Part shown: piece by piece, positions 46,301-53,493 of the stretch
How positions within the stretch are numbered: position 1 is the stretch's first letter
Layout: every line of letters begins with the position of its first letter
Origin: RGIG9608 sp045612365
GTDB taxonomy: Bacteria > Bacteroidota > Bacteroidia > Bacteroidales > Paludibacteraceae
Direction of reading: 5' to 3'
Length of the DNA stretch: 64,000 nt
Assembly: GCA_045612365.1 (NCBI GenBank)
Contig: JAZKYY010000008.1
Coordinates: 62,001 to 126,000, forward strand
The notes under the pieces: generated by a model
Seen by the model: only the letters and a program-made list of their open reading frames with translations
What the model was told of the DNA's origin: nothing
Database searches by the model: none
Made by a program: the position numbers and the translations under genes

Positions 46301-46896
46301 ATCACGTTATAGCTAGTGGCAAAAATGTAAACATTTTGGTACTTGATACCGAAGTTTACTCCAACACTGGTGGACAAGCTTCTAAAGCAACTCCAGTTGG
46401 CGCTATTGCTAAATTTGCTGCTGCTGGAAAACGTGTCCGCAAAAAAGACTTGGGTATGATTGCTACAACTTACGGATATGTATACGTAGCTCAAATTGCA
46501 ATGGGTGCCGATCAAGCTCAAACGCTTAAAGCTATTCGCGAAGCAGAAGCTTACGATGGACCATCACTTATCATTGCTTATGCTCCATGTATCAACCACG
46601 GATTGAAGAAAGGTATGGGCAAATCTCAAGCAGAAGAGGCGGCTGCAGTTGAATGTGGATATTGGCATCTATGGCGCTACAATCCAGCGCTAGAAGCTGA
46701 AGGTAAAAATCCTTTCTCACTTGACTCGAAAGAGCCTGACTATAGCAAATTCAAAGATTTCTTGAAAGGAGAAGTTCGCTTCGCTTCTGTTATGAAGCAA
46801 TACCCTCAAGAAGCTGAAGAATTGTTCGCTTCTGCTGAAGAAAATGCAAAATGGCGCTATAAGAGCTACGTTCGTATGAGCAAACAAGAATTCTAA
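43360..46896 (+). CDS. nifJ: Pyruvate:ferredoxin (flavodoxin) oxidoreductase
   Basis: Single-chain 1178-residue PFOR that oxidises pyruvate to acetyl-CoA and reduces ferredoxin, central to anaerobic energy metabolism. Domain order: the pyrimidine-binding TPP half (AAAHISYMFSEVAAIYPITPSS), the gamma-type domain near 420-600, a 2x[4Fe-4S] ferredoxin domain (CIQCNKCAYVCPH and CLGCGNCVDVCPG, about residues 690-760), then the PP-binding TPP half with the fourth-cluster cysteine (GACSGCGETPYLK) and GDGASYDIGYGGLDH ... VYSNTGGQ. All cluster cysteines are present. It is alone between its promoter and a strong terminator; the prophage begins immediately after. Confidence 0.96.
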   Translation: MAKEKKFLTCDGNQAAAHISYMFSEVAAIYPITPSSTMAEYVDEWAAAGRKNIFGETVYVQEMQSEAGAAGAVHGSLQAGALTTTYTASQGLLLMIPNMYKIAGELLPCVFHVSARTLASHALCIFGDHQDVMSCRQTGFAMLAEGSVQEVMDLAAVAHLSTIKSRVPFVNFFDGFRTSHEIQKIEALENEDLAHLIDQKALAEFRERALNPNKPVARGMAENPDHFFQHRESCNPYYEAVPAIVEEYMKEISAITGREYGLFNYYGAKDADRVIVAMGSVTEAIRETIDYLTEKGEKVGLIAVHLYRPFSAKHFLSVLPETCKRLAVLDRTKEPGANGEPMYLDVKDVLYGQENTPIVVGGRYGLGSKDTTPAQILAVYENLALPQPKNQFTIGIVDDITFTSLPQKEEIALGGEGMFEAKFYGLGADGTVGANKNSVKIIGDNTNKYCQAYFSYDSKKSGGFTCSHLRFGDNAIRSTYLVNTPNFVACHVQAYLRMYDVTRGLQQNGTFLLNTIWNEEELAKNLPNNVKRYLAQKNISVYYINATQIAQEIGLGNRTNTILQSAFFRITGVIPVDLAVEQMKKFIVKSYGKKGQDIVDKNNAAVDRGGEYKQLAIDPSWANLADDEAIANNDPDFINNVVRPINAQNGDLLPVSAFKGIEDGTWEQGTARYEKRGVGAFVPVWNADNCIQCNKCAYVCPHACIRPFVLDENEKAGFAANTIEMKAPAAMKGMNFRIQVGVLDCLGCGNCVDVCPGNPKAGGPALKMVDLESQLEEAKNWDYCVENVKSKQNLIDIQSNVKNSQFATPLFEFSGACSGCGETPYLKLISQLFGDRQMVANATGCTSIYSGSVPSTPYTTNEEGHGPAWANSLFEDFCEYGLGMQFANEKMRARIERLMTEAQSCSCCSDELKGWFAEWIENQNDAEKTKELAAKIIPVVEACDCDICKQISSLSGYLIKRSQWIIGGDGASYDIGYGGLDHVIASGKNVNILVLDTEVYSNTGGQASKATPVGAIAKFAAAGKRVRKKDLGMIATTYGYVYVAQIAMGADQAQTLKAIREAEAYDGPSLIIAYAPCINHGLKKGMGKSQAEEAAAVECGYWHLWRYNPALEAEGKNPFSLDSKEPDYSKFKDFLKGEVRFASVMKQYPQEAEELFASAEENAKWRYKSYVRMSKQEF

Positions 46897-46920
46897 TTTT
46901 TTAGATATTCTATACTAATG

Positions 46921-46952
46921 AAAAAGAGAGTCTTTTAGACTCTCTTTTTTTG
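46921..46952 (+). terminator. Terminator of PFOR, at the prophage boundary
   Basis: AAGAGAGTC and GACTCTCTT form a 9-bp stem around TTTTA, followed by T7. The phage end signals begin within 30 bases. Confidence 0.8.
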
Positions 46953-46977
46953 ATTTTTTTTATTATTCTATAATCGC

Positions 46978-47021
46978 AAAAACGAAACGTACAACTTTTC
47001 AAAACGAAACGGACATTTTTC
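46978..47021 (+). repeat. Two tandem 22-bp repeats, candidate transposase-binding sites at the phage end
   Basis: AAAACGAAACGTACA (46979-) and AAAACGAAACGGACA (47001-) are spaced exactly 22 bases apart, with 17 of 22 positions shared. MuA binding sites are also 22 bp long and paired at the right end of Mu, with a CGAAA core read inward from the end as here. Confidence 0.6.
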
Positions 47022-47055
47022 TCTTTTTTTCACACACTGCAAAACAAGCAATTTG

Positions 47056-47098
47056 AAAGGCATTTAATCACTATTTCAACGGTAATTAAATGCCTTTT
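47056..47098. terminator. Hairpin after the phage methylase gene
   Basis: AAAGGCATTTAAT (47056-47068) pairs perfectly with ATTAAATGCCTTT (47085-47097), followed by T on both sides. It closes the phage minus-strand genes and may also block host transcription entering from PFOR. Confidence 0.7.
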
Positions 47099-47100
47099 TA

Positions 47101-47925
47101 CTACTCTTTTACCAACATTATATCAGTAAAAGAGCCTTGATAATTCAGTTTGTTTTCTTGCAGTCGTTTCTCTATGTCAGCAAAAGGATTTCCTATTTCA
47201 GCGTTGTTTCTTATCCACTCGCAAAGCTCAATTATTTGCGATTTATTGCTGGTAAAGTATATAAACTTTGTCCCGACAAGAACTTTGAGAACATCAAGGT
47301 ATTCTGACAAACCCCAATAATTTTTGTAAGACTTGCAGTCTGTCGAAAGATAAGGAGGATCAACAAGGAATAAAACACGTTTGTTGTCCTTATATTCGGC
47401 AAACAGTTCCTTATAATCTTTGCATTCTATCTGCAAGCCATCAAGATAACCATCAGCTTTATAATCGGTTTGTTTGACACGATTATAGAACACTTCCTCA
47501 GACAGTTCTTTGTATGTTTGTGCCCATTGGCCGCTGAACAGCAAAGACGTTCCAAGCGTAAGGTAATCAACAAAGCCAGTCAAAGAATAATCTTCAATAA
47601 GTGCAAGAATTTCATTACGCAAACTGTCAGGCATTCTTTTGTCCTGTGGAGCGTCCTTTGTCAGCAAGCGTATTTTGCCCAGCAACTCATTTGTCCGGGA
47701 TATATTAGCAAGCCTTTCGCAATAGTTGTCATAGTCGTTATAAATCACTTTCAGTTCCGGGCGTTCTCGCTTTATTGTGTGGGCGAGCAAACCACTTCCA
47801 CCGAAAAGGTCTATAACAATATCTATGTCATTGAAGCGTGTGATAACACTGCGTAAATCGTTCAAAAAACGCCGTTTTTGACCTTGAAACGGCAAAGGTG
47901 CAGACTTATATACCTTTTCACACAT
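47101..47925 (-). CDS. D12-class N6-adenine DNA methyltransferase
   Basis: A 274-residue enzyme of the Dam/D12 class that methylates adenine in a short DNA site. Motifs in the class order: PLPFQGQKRRFLNDL (the FxGxK AdoMet motif), DLFGGSGLLAHTI, NDYDNY, and the catalytic motif IV in LVDPPYLSTD (DPPY), with YFTSNKS near the end. The recognition sequence cannot be read. It overlaps the TS-family gene by 8 bases and lies at the phage end, the position of the mom modification gene in Mu, so protection of phage DNA from restriction is the likely role. It has no paired nuclease. Confidence 0.88.
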   Translation of the reverse strand: MCEKVYKSAPLPFQGQKRRFLNDLRSVITRFNDIDIVIDLFGGSGLLAHTIKRERPELKVIYNDYDNYCERLANISRTNELLGKIRLLTKDAPQDKRMPDSLRNEILALIEDYSLTGFVDYLTLGTSLLFSGQWAQTYKELSEEVFYNRVKQTDYKADGYLDGLQIECKDYKELFAEYKDNKRVLFLVDPPYLSTDCKSYKNYWGLSEYLDVLKVLVGTKFIYFTSNKSQIIELCEWIRNNAEIGNPFADIEKRLQENKLNYQGSFTDIMLVKE

Positions 47926-48556
47926 TCAGCTCAAATTTTACGTTTTCCTCACCGGCAAGCAATCTGCGTGTGTTAGTTTCGTTGCTCTCGTATATATGAA
48001 GATTGCCAAAATTCACTGTAATAGATTTCAAAGGCACATCTATCTGGCGACTTATTAAATAGAGGTGGTAAATATCTGCCGGCAAACCGAGATTTGCGTC
48101 AGAACTTCGCTGATACGCCGATACAACCAATTCGCCCTCATCAATCTGGAACTGTACAAGGCTTAAACAAGGCATTTGGTTGCTCTCAACACCGGTTTCA
48201 CCCAAGAACAGCACATAATTCTTACTGTTCCGCTTCTCTCTGTTGATTTTTGCAATCAGCGGTGGCAGTTTCTCAAAATATGTAGGGTACGAATTTACGA
48301 GGATTGATCCGCAATAGTCCCACCAATTTATACCTACTTCTCTGTACTTCTCAACATTGCGCTCACCCTCCATAAAGAGGCTTAATTCATTGCGCAACTT
48401 CTTTCTTGCTATGCCGTGGCTCTCGAATATATCCAAGAGGTCGGCAGGTGTAAGTGTAATGTGTTCGTTCAGGAGGTATCTTATACCGCCTTTCTTGTTT
48501 TGCTGTGTTTTGTCCGAATTTAGGACCTTTTCAAGCATCTTGTAATATTTATTCAT
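47918..48556 (-). CDS. Thymidylate-synthase-family protein, dCMP-hydroxymethylase-like
   Basis: A 212-residue protein aligning along thymidylate synthase: LRNELSLFMEGERNVEKY (active-site Glu), INWWDYC (Trp), MPCLSLVQFQID (catalytic Cys), YQRSSDANLGLPADI, and FGNLHIYESN (His and Tyr). In thymidylate synthase the last but one motif ends PFNI; here Asn is Asp, the change that in T4 dCMP hydroxymethylase shifts the substrate from dUMP to dCMP. Two phosphate-binding arginines of the partner subunit (SRR) are replaced (SKN), and the folate-closing C-terminus of about 50 residues is missing. It may modify cytosine nucleotides for phage DNA, or be a diverged relative with another substrate. Coupled to the methylase gene. 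Confidence 0.75.
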   Translation of the reverse strand: MNKYYKMLEKVLNSDKTQQNKKGGIRYLLNEHITLTPADLLDIFESHGIARKKLRNELSLFMEGERNVEKYREVGINWWDYCGSILVNSYPTYFEKLPPLIAKINREKRNSKNYVLFLGETGVESNQMPCLSLVQFQIDEGELVVSAYQRSSDANLGLPADIYHLYLISRQIDVPLKSITVNFGNLHIYESNETNTRRLLAGEENVKFELNV

Positions 48557-48593
48557 TATAAGTTCGTATTTTTGTAATCTCCTACATTAAAAT

Positions 48594-48657
48594 AAAGGTG
48601 CACGATCACCTAATAAAGACCCTTATAAGGTCTCCGTCGTGGTGGTCGTGCACCTTT
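48594..48657. repeat. Long inverted repeat (17-bp stem) after the late operon
   Basis: AAAGGTGCACGATCACC (48594-48610) pairs with GGTGGTCGTGCACCTTT (48641-48657). The single mismatch is G-U if transcribed from the plus strand and A-C from the minus. An inner stem AGACC/GGTCT (48617-48633) sits in the loop. On the minus strand it is followed by TTTATTTTAA and can end the tail operon. A TATTTTTG box at 48567-48574 and a small hairpin with T7 near 48691-48707 would instead frame a plus-strand RNA. Confidence 0.55.
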
Positions 48658-48705
48658 GTACTCATTAGCGGGGTAGGAGCCGCTTTTAGTAAGTCGGGGA
48701 CTTTT

Positions 48706-48870
48706 TTACTTCTCTTTTTCCAACTCAGCCTTTTCTTCGGCGGTCACTTCTATCCAATCTTCCGCTTTTACATCACCGCTGACGCGCGTTGCAAATATGC
48801 GTTGTTCGCCTACGGAGAGTTGTTTTTGTGTGAGCCAATTGCCTGCTCCTGCTGTCAATTGTTGTTTCAT
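48706..48870 (-). CDS. Small phage protein after the tail fibre gene
   Basis: A 54-residue open frame beginning MKQQLTAGAGNWLTQ and continuing with GEQRIFATRVSGDVKAEDWIEVTAEEKAELEKEK in pieces, ending in a charged helix. It starts 14 bases after the tail fibre stop on the same strand and has the same codon style as the tail genes, so it belongs to the late operon. The family is not known to me with confidence; small acidic-tailed proteins at this position occur in Bacteroidota prophages and may help fibre assembly. Confidence 0.6.
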   Translation of the reverse strand: MKQQLTAGAGNWLTQKQLSVGEQRIFATRVSGDVKAEDWIEVTAEEKAELEKEK

Positions 48871-48884
48871 TTTTCAACTAGTTT

Positions 48885-50741
48885 TTAAGTGGTTATAAAT
48901 TGCCCGAGGTTGGTTTCGATGTTGCCATCGGGGGTTATTTTTATGTAGCATGCTTGGTTGCTGCCTTGCAGCAGAATGCCATCGCTACAGACCACCACGT
49001 TACGCGTTTGGTCGGTGTAGCCATCGTTGCCTTCTACTATTTTCTGAAAACGACCGAAAAGATATCTGCCGTTGTTGCCGTTGTAGACATCGGGCGAACC
49101 TTTTTCGTAGGTTTCTATGGTGAGTTCCACGCCGTCGTAACTCCACGATGAGTTGCCCGAGTATTCCGCTTCTATGCGGAAAGGCAACAGCTTGCTGAGG
49201 TCGTTCGTGTAAACGGGCTGAAAAACGCCTACCTCCACCTCTTCATATTGCTCAATGAAGTTAGAGATATTGGCTTGATAAACACCTCCGCCGTTGTTTT
49301 CAAAAGCTATTTGGCGAGTATTATTTCTATCTACCAAATAAAATTGAACATTGCTCGTGAGGTTTGTTTTCAACTGAAATATATACCAACCTTGATAGTA
49401 GGGGTATTTCAAAATGCCACGCATCAAAGTTTTTGATGCTGTGTAGTCGCTGTAGTTGTTTTGGCAAAGATAAAGAAAGCGGTTGTAGGCTTTTCGCCAA
49501 ATGTCTCTTACAAGTACAACCGTGCTGTTTGGAGAAATTGTCGTAAGGGCTGTTACTGTTTCAAAGTCTTTATTCTCATTGCCAGTTACTATCGGATAAT
49601 CCCACAAACCTTCCTCTTCTACTATCGAAAGTTCCGAAGCCTGCTTGTTTTGATACGTATGCATAGCCGTGTCAACGGTAAGCGAGTTGTCTATACGCAG
49701 TTTGCTGTCGTTCAACACTCCATCGCCGGTATCCGTATCGTTTCTTTTCAAAAAAAGTGCCTCTACATTCACGCTACCGTCGGTGTCGATAGAAACGTTT
49801 TTTCCACCCATTACCACGCCAAGGCTGTTTTGTCTTGCCTTTTCTACGGGGTTTCCAGCTGTTTCGGTCGTTTTTTCCCCTGCCCAATCATTCCAATCAT
49901 AACCGTTTCCGTTCCACTTACCTTTGCGTGTAAGTTCTCGGTCATCGCCATTGTATTTCAATAGGGTTATTTTTTGCAACACCGTATTGCCCGTGCCGTA
50001 CACCTGAGCCATCGCATAGTTGTTCATTACCTCGAGCTTGAAAATGTCAAAAGTTGATGCTGGAGCAAACAACGCACCCGTATAAAGTCCATTTTCGGTA
50101 ACGGATTTCAGAGTTTCGCCCTCGTGTGTTTCTTTTAGCACACCCAGATAAGTCGTTTGCATCAACTCACGCCACGGCTCCCATCGCTCCGCCTGTCCGT
50201 CGTGAAAAATCGTTGCATTGCGCACGTATGCCCTCGTTTCCGAACCTTGACGATTGCCCAAAAAGAGTGTTTGCGACACGATGCAAGGCACGTGTGTCGA
50301 ATTTTCCAATTTTCCTTCGTGTGCATCCACAATAAGCGTAAACGCAATGTTTACCGTTTCGCCAACGCTCTCTATCGGTAAGTTGTCATTGGCATTCGTG
50401 CGGTAACCTTTGAAATGATAAATACCAGCGTCGGTGTAGTTGTTCAGATTGCTTTCCTGCGTCCATTCTTGCGTGGCGTGATATTGCTCTATTGCCGTGT
50501 GCACGTCTTCGTGTGTGGCTTTCAGTTGTTCCAACTCCGATATGCTCTTTGACAACGCTTCGTGGAGCGTGAGGGCGTCCTCGCGAGTCATTTTCTGGGC
50601 AATGAGTGCCGCCAAATTTTCCACATCGCTCACCTTCAACTTCTCTTCGACGTGACGAAAACTATCTATCAACTCGGCAAATTGTGCCTCTGTGGGCTTC
50701 GCTCCCGTGCGAAACCATTTTTTTAATGTCTCTCTATCCAT
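48885..50741 (-). CDS. Tail fibre protein
   Basis: A 618-residue protein starting MDRETLKKWFRTGAKPTEAQF, a conserved attachment segment in Bacteroidota phage fibres. A helical region (about 35-90) is followed by a pyocin-knob-like domain (about 95-195: NLNNYTDAGIYHFKGY ... WEPWRELMQTTY), and a second similar knob (about 205-290, VTENGLYTGALFAP ... NDWAGEK). The C-terminal half is beta-rich and would bind the host surface. It lies downstream of the collar-domain gene at the host-range end of the tail module. Receptor unknown. Confidence 0.8.
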   Translation of the reverse strand: MDRETLKKWFRTGAKPTEAQFAELIDSFRHVEEKLKVSDVENLAALIAQKMTREDALTLHEALSKSISELEQLKATHEDVHTAIEQYHATQEWTQESNLNNYTDAGIYHFKGYRTNANDNLPIESVGETVNIAFTLIVDAHEGKLENSTHVPCIVSQTLFLGNRQGSETRAYVRNATIFHDGQAERWEPWRELMQTTYLGVLKETHEGETLKSVTENGLYTGALFAPASTFDIFKLEVMNNYAMAQVYGTGNTVLQKITLLKYNGDDRELTRKGKWNGNGYDWNDWAGEKTTETAGNPVEKARQNSLGVVMGGKNVSIDTDGSVNVEALFLKRNDTDTGDGVLNDSKLRIDNSLTVDTAMHTYQNKQASELSIVEEEGLWDYPIVTGNENKDFETVTALTTISPNSTVVLVRDIWRKAYNRFLYLCQNNYSDYTASKTLMRGILKYPYYQGWYIFQLKTNLTSNVQFYLVDRNNTRQIAFENNGGGVYQANISNFIEQYEEVEVGVFQPVYTNDLSKLLPFRIEAEYSGNSSWSYDGVELTIETYEKGSPDVYNGNNGRYLFGRFQKIVEGNDGYTDQTRNVVVCSDGILLQGSNQACYIKITPDGNIETNLGQFITT

Positions 50742-50760
50742 CTTTATTTGAATTGATAAA

Positions 50761-51564
50761 TTAAACTATCTTTATTATATAAGCCAACACATAATACGGC
50801 GGACGGTTCTCGTGAGCTTCTGCAGTAGTTGAGGCTGAAGATGTAGAGTAAGTTACGTCCTTTTTGCGGAATCTACCTGAATTATTTCCATCAACCCGAC
50901 TTGCTCCTGGATCTGAAAGGTCATTGTCTACACACGCACTTACGGTTACATTGTGCGTATGCTGTGGCAACGCACACTCGTTCGCATTCAGCTGAACCTT
51001 TTCTTTTCCGCCTGTTGTGTTTAATTGATAATCCGTATCTCCGTTCGACGATTTGCCAACGCCCACAATAAACCGCCCGCTCAAATTCGGCGTGCCATTC
51101 GTTCCGTTGCAGATTGCCCAACCCGCAGGTGGTGTCGTTCCGCTCCACATCACAATGGCACCTTTGGGCATCAAGTGGGGCGTCATCTCTTCTTGCAACG
51201 CTTCTATCGTGGTGAGTTTGCGGAAAAGGCTTGCCGCGTAGCAATTGTCGCCTGTCTCGTCGCTAACATAATTGGCAGTGCGTCGCACGCGAGCGTTTTC
51301 AAACGTCAATCCGTCGGCTTGGAGCGTATCGTACTCTTCCACCACCTGAATGTAAGCGTTTGGCTGACCTTGTAGTGGCATCATTTCGCCTTCGACCACT
51401 ATAATGCCCTCTGTCGTAGCCGTCGAGCCTTTCAAAATGTAGTTCCTACCGTGCAACTCTGCCACGTTGTAAATCAATTCGATTTGTTGCTGAATGAATT
51501 CCAACCCATCTGTCGAGAGTGGATAACGACCTTTGCCGTTGTCTGTGTAATTTGCTTTGTCCAT
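50761..51564 (-). CDS. Tail collar-domain protein (short fibre)
   Basis: 267 residues. The N-terminal half contains LSTDGLEFIQQQIELIYNVAEL and a small beta region. Residues about 140-200 are a phage tail collar domain (MPKGAIVMWSGTTPPAGWAICNGTNGTPNLSGRFIVG). The C-terminus is glycine/serine-rich with HTHNVTV and ends RPPYYVLAYIIKIV, typical of collar-type fibre tips. It probably forms or caps a side fibre with the 618-residue protein, from which it is separated by 19 bases. Confidence 0.85.
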   Translation of the reverse strand: MDKANYTDNGKGRYPLSTDGLEFIQQQIELIYNVAELHGRNYILKGSTATTEGIIVVEGEMMPLQGQPNAYIQVVEEYDTLQADGLTFENARVRRTANYVSDETGDNCYAASLFRKLTTIEALQEEMTPHLMPKGAIVMWSGTTPPAGWAICNGTNGTPNLSGRFIVGVGKSSNGDTDYQLNTTGGKEKVQLNANECALPQHTHNVTVSACVDNDLSDPGASRVDGNNSGRFRKKDVTYSTSSASTTAEAHENRPPYYVLAYIIKIV

Positions 51565-51592
51565 CTTTGTTTAATTGATATTTGATAATTGA

Positions 51593-52057
51593 TTAAATAC
51601 TCTCCATTCTAAAACTTTTTCCTGCCATTTTGTAGTGCGAAACAATGATTCGGATAATCTCTTTTTTATCAGCCAACTCCTTCGGGTAACGTACCACAAA
51701 GGCATCTTCGCCCGTGGTGGTAGCCTCATCGTGGAGGAGCGTTGTGTTGTCGATAATTGTTTTTTCGTCTTCCGATTCGTCGTACACCATCAGCCACTTT
51801 CCACGACTTGTGGCGTCTTCTATCTCAAAGCCTTGCACCCCGAAGTATTTGTTCAAGGCGTAGCGTAGCAGTCGGCGTTGTCCCGTTGTGCGGAGCCAAA
51901 AAAGCCGTTCTTCGCGCTCGGCAAGTCGCCTTGCCGAAAGGCTCGCCATGGGTGCCACCAACGCACGCACAAGACTCATGAGTCGCACGCCACGCATTCG
52001 GCACGGAAGCAAAAGCACTGCCATACGGCTGAAATCAATTTGATGTATTTTTGCCAT
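51593..52057 (-). CDS. Phage protein between baseplate J and collar genes, possibly the tail protein I equivalent
   Basis: A 154-residue protein overlapping the baseplate J gene by 23 bases. The first 70 residues are very rich in arginine and leucine (RMRGVRLMSLVRALVAP, EREERLFWLRTTGQRRLLRY). The second half has AINKYFG-like then YFGVQGFEIEDATSRGKWLMVYDESEDE and a beta pair DAFVVRYPKE. The position, just after gpJ and before the fibres, is where P2 and Mu encode gpI or gp48, a fibre-to-baseplate connector, but I see no sequence motif proving this. Confidence 0.55.
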   Translation of the reverse strand: MAKIHQIDFSRMAVLLLPCRMRGVRLMSLVRALVAPMASLSARRLAEREERLFWLRTTGQRRLLRYALNKYFGVQGFEIEDATSRGKWLMVYDESEDEKTIIDNTTLLHDEATTTGEDAFVVRYPKELADKKEIIRIIVSHYKMAGKSFRMESI

Positions 52058-52898
52058 AAAGCTGGTATTTTATATGGATGTTTTTTTCTTCATATTTATA
52101 ATAGCCCGAATGTGGCGTAGCATAGGCAAGAATCTCCTCCCAATCGCTATCGGCAGACATTCTTTCTTTCGCCCAACACAATTCGGGAATTACCACGCCC
52201 TCCACCTCCTGCAAGCGGTCGATGAGTTCGCTGTTGCGATACTCGCCGTTGAACGAGAGGTTTTCGATGTATTGTCGTATTGCATCTTCCACAGGCGTAG
52301 TGCCTTTGGCAAGGTGTTTCCCATCGCTGTTGAGTATCATAGGATCGTAGTAGATTGTCAAATTAAGTTCCAATTCACATCCATCTTCGTTGATAACCTC
52401 CACCGACACGCCGGCATCTCTCACCTCGTCCACGTAGGCACAGAATGCTTCCAGTTCGTCGGCATCGAGCGGTTTTTTTGCTCCGCCTTCCTCCTTGGCC
52501 ACTTTGAGGTAAACAATGTTTTTTTGCTCCGTAGCAGCTGCAAATTTCACTATTTGTCGGCTTGCCACCTCCTCGTCGGTGAGGTCGGTGTTGTCGTAGT
52601 CGCAACTGTCGTCGGGGAGCGTGCTTCCTTTTTGAAAGAGTTTGGCTTTCTCCACCCACCAGCGAAGCGTGTGCGGTTTCATCTGGGCAATGTAGGCTTC
52701 CACCTCCTCCCGATGACGCTCAAACAGCCTTTCGTGCGTCCAAACAACGGCCGCCATAATGAAGCAAAGCACGTTTTCGATACTCACTCGGCTGAACTTC
52801 CACTCCGAACCCACCTCGTAGCCATAACTGCGTGCCAACACCTCGTCGTGCATCCACGCATCGGTAATCTCTTTTTTAATCTCTTCTATTGTTCTCAT
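52035..52898 (-). CDS. Baseplate wedge protein J-like
   Basis: A 287-residue protein resembling the baseplate J family of contractile tails. It opens RTIEEIKKEITDAWM, with the conserved helix FSRVSIENVLCFIMAAVVWTHERLFERH. The centre has IVYLKVAKEEGG and the J-type 'DELEAFCAYVDEVRDAGVSVEVIN'-like region (DELEAFCAYVDEVRDAG). TPVEDAIRQYIENLSFNGEY follows near the end. It forms the wedge linking hub and fibres. Shorter than P2 gpJ (302) but complete in motif order. Confidence 0.8.
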   Translation of the reverse strand: MRTIEEIKKEITDAWMHDEVLARSYGYEVGSEWKFSRVSIENVLCFIMAAVVWTHERLFERHREEVEAYIAQMKPHTLRWWVEKAKLFQKGSTLPDDSCDYDNTDLTDEEVASRQIVKFAAATEQKNIVYLKVAKEEGGAKKPLDADELEAFCAYVDEVRDAGVSVEVINEDGCELELNLTIYYDPMILNSDGKHLAKGTTPVEDAIRQYIENLSFNGEYRNSELIDRLQEVEGVVIPELCWAKERMSADSDWEEILAYATPHSGYYKYEEKNIHIKYQLYGKNTSN

Positions 52899-52910
52899 TT
52901 TAATTGAATT

Positions 52911-53213
52911 TTATTGTACCACAAAGTTTTTCTCAACACGCCAATAGCCAATGCCTTCGCCTCCGTAGAGCAGTGTGTTGATTTCTTGCTCGCTGATGTC
53001 CGTTGCCGGCGACAAATGCTCCTGAGCGTAGTGTTCTGCAACTTTAGTATCAATAATATCGGTAGAATCATACTTTAGTATGGTACCATCTTCCAGTGCA
53101 TCGGTGATACTTATATTGTTTTTTTCTGCCAAAAGCCAAACGCCTTCTACACTGCCCAAATACTGAATGGCAATATCAAATAAACTTTGTCGATCTTTTA
53201 CCGTTATTTCCAT
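52911..53213 (-). CDS. LysM-domain tail protein
   Basis: 100 residues. The first half is a LysM-like fold (VKDRQSLFDIAIQYLGSVEGVWLLAEKNNISI) shared with tail protein X of P2-like phages, which binds glycan or stabilises the tail hub. The second half (TDISEQEINTLLYGGEGIGYWRVEKNFVVQ) is unassigned. It lies between the gp25/46-like and J-like genes with 1- and 12-base spacing, in the expected baseplate order. Confidence 0.75.
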   Translation of the reverse strand: MEITVKDRQSLFDIAIQYLGSVEGVWLLAEKNNISITDALEDGTILKYDSTDIIDTKVAEHYAQEHLSPATDISEQEINTLLYGGEGIGYWRVEKNFVVQ

Positions 53214-53214
53214 A

Positions 53215-53493
53215 TTATTCTACTGTTATAATGTTATCATCGGTAATGCTTATTTTGCTAACCTCCACACCACAAGCCTTTATCATTCGTTTGGCTTTCA
53301 AAGGCCACAATGTGTCTTTTTCGCCAGAGAGCATCAACTCTATTTCAGCACCAATGAGAGGCACTTCTTTAATGTCTCCACGGTTGGCTACCAACACTAT
53401 TTCCACTATCTGTTCTTCGCAATCGGCAACCGAAAGTGTACCTTTTTCTATCAATAGGTCGCCTGTTGCACTATCTATTACAAGTCCTTTCAT
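53215..53493 (-). CDS. gp25/gp46-like baseplate wedge component
   Basis: A 92-residue protein starting MKGLVIDSATGDLLIEKGTLSVAD, followed by CEEQIVEIVLVANRGDIKEVPLIG, the pattern of Mu gp46 and T4 gp25-type small wedge proteins. These sit between the spike and J proteins in contractile baseplates. The start overlaps the spike gene stop by 4 bases, indicating coupling. The assignment rests on short motifs plus position. Confidence 0.65.
   Translation of the reverse strand: MKGLVIDSATGDLLIEKGTLSVADCEEQIVEIVLVANRGDIKEVPLIGAEIELMLSGEKDTLWPLKAKRMIKACGVEVSKISITDDNIITVE

Noticed and set aside
48885..51564. Diversity-generating retroelement for the fibre/collar genes, as in some Bacteroides phages
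   Set aside because: No reverse transcriptase gene and no repeated template/variable region are seen in the window.
52074..52907. Plus-strand 277-codon frame opposite baseplate J
   Set aside because: Mirror frame of a recognised phage gene, with no promoter and no domain.
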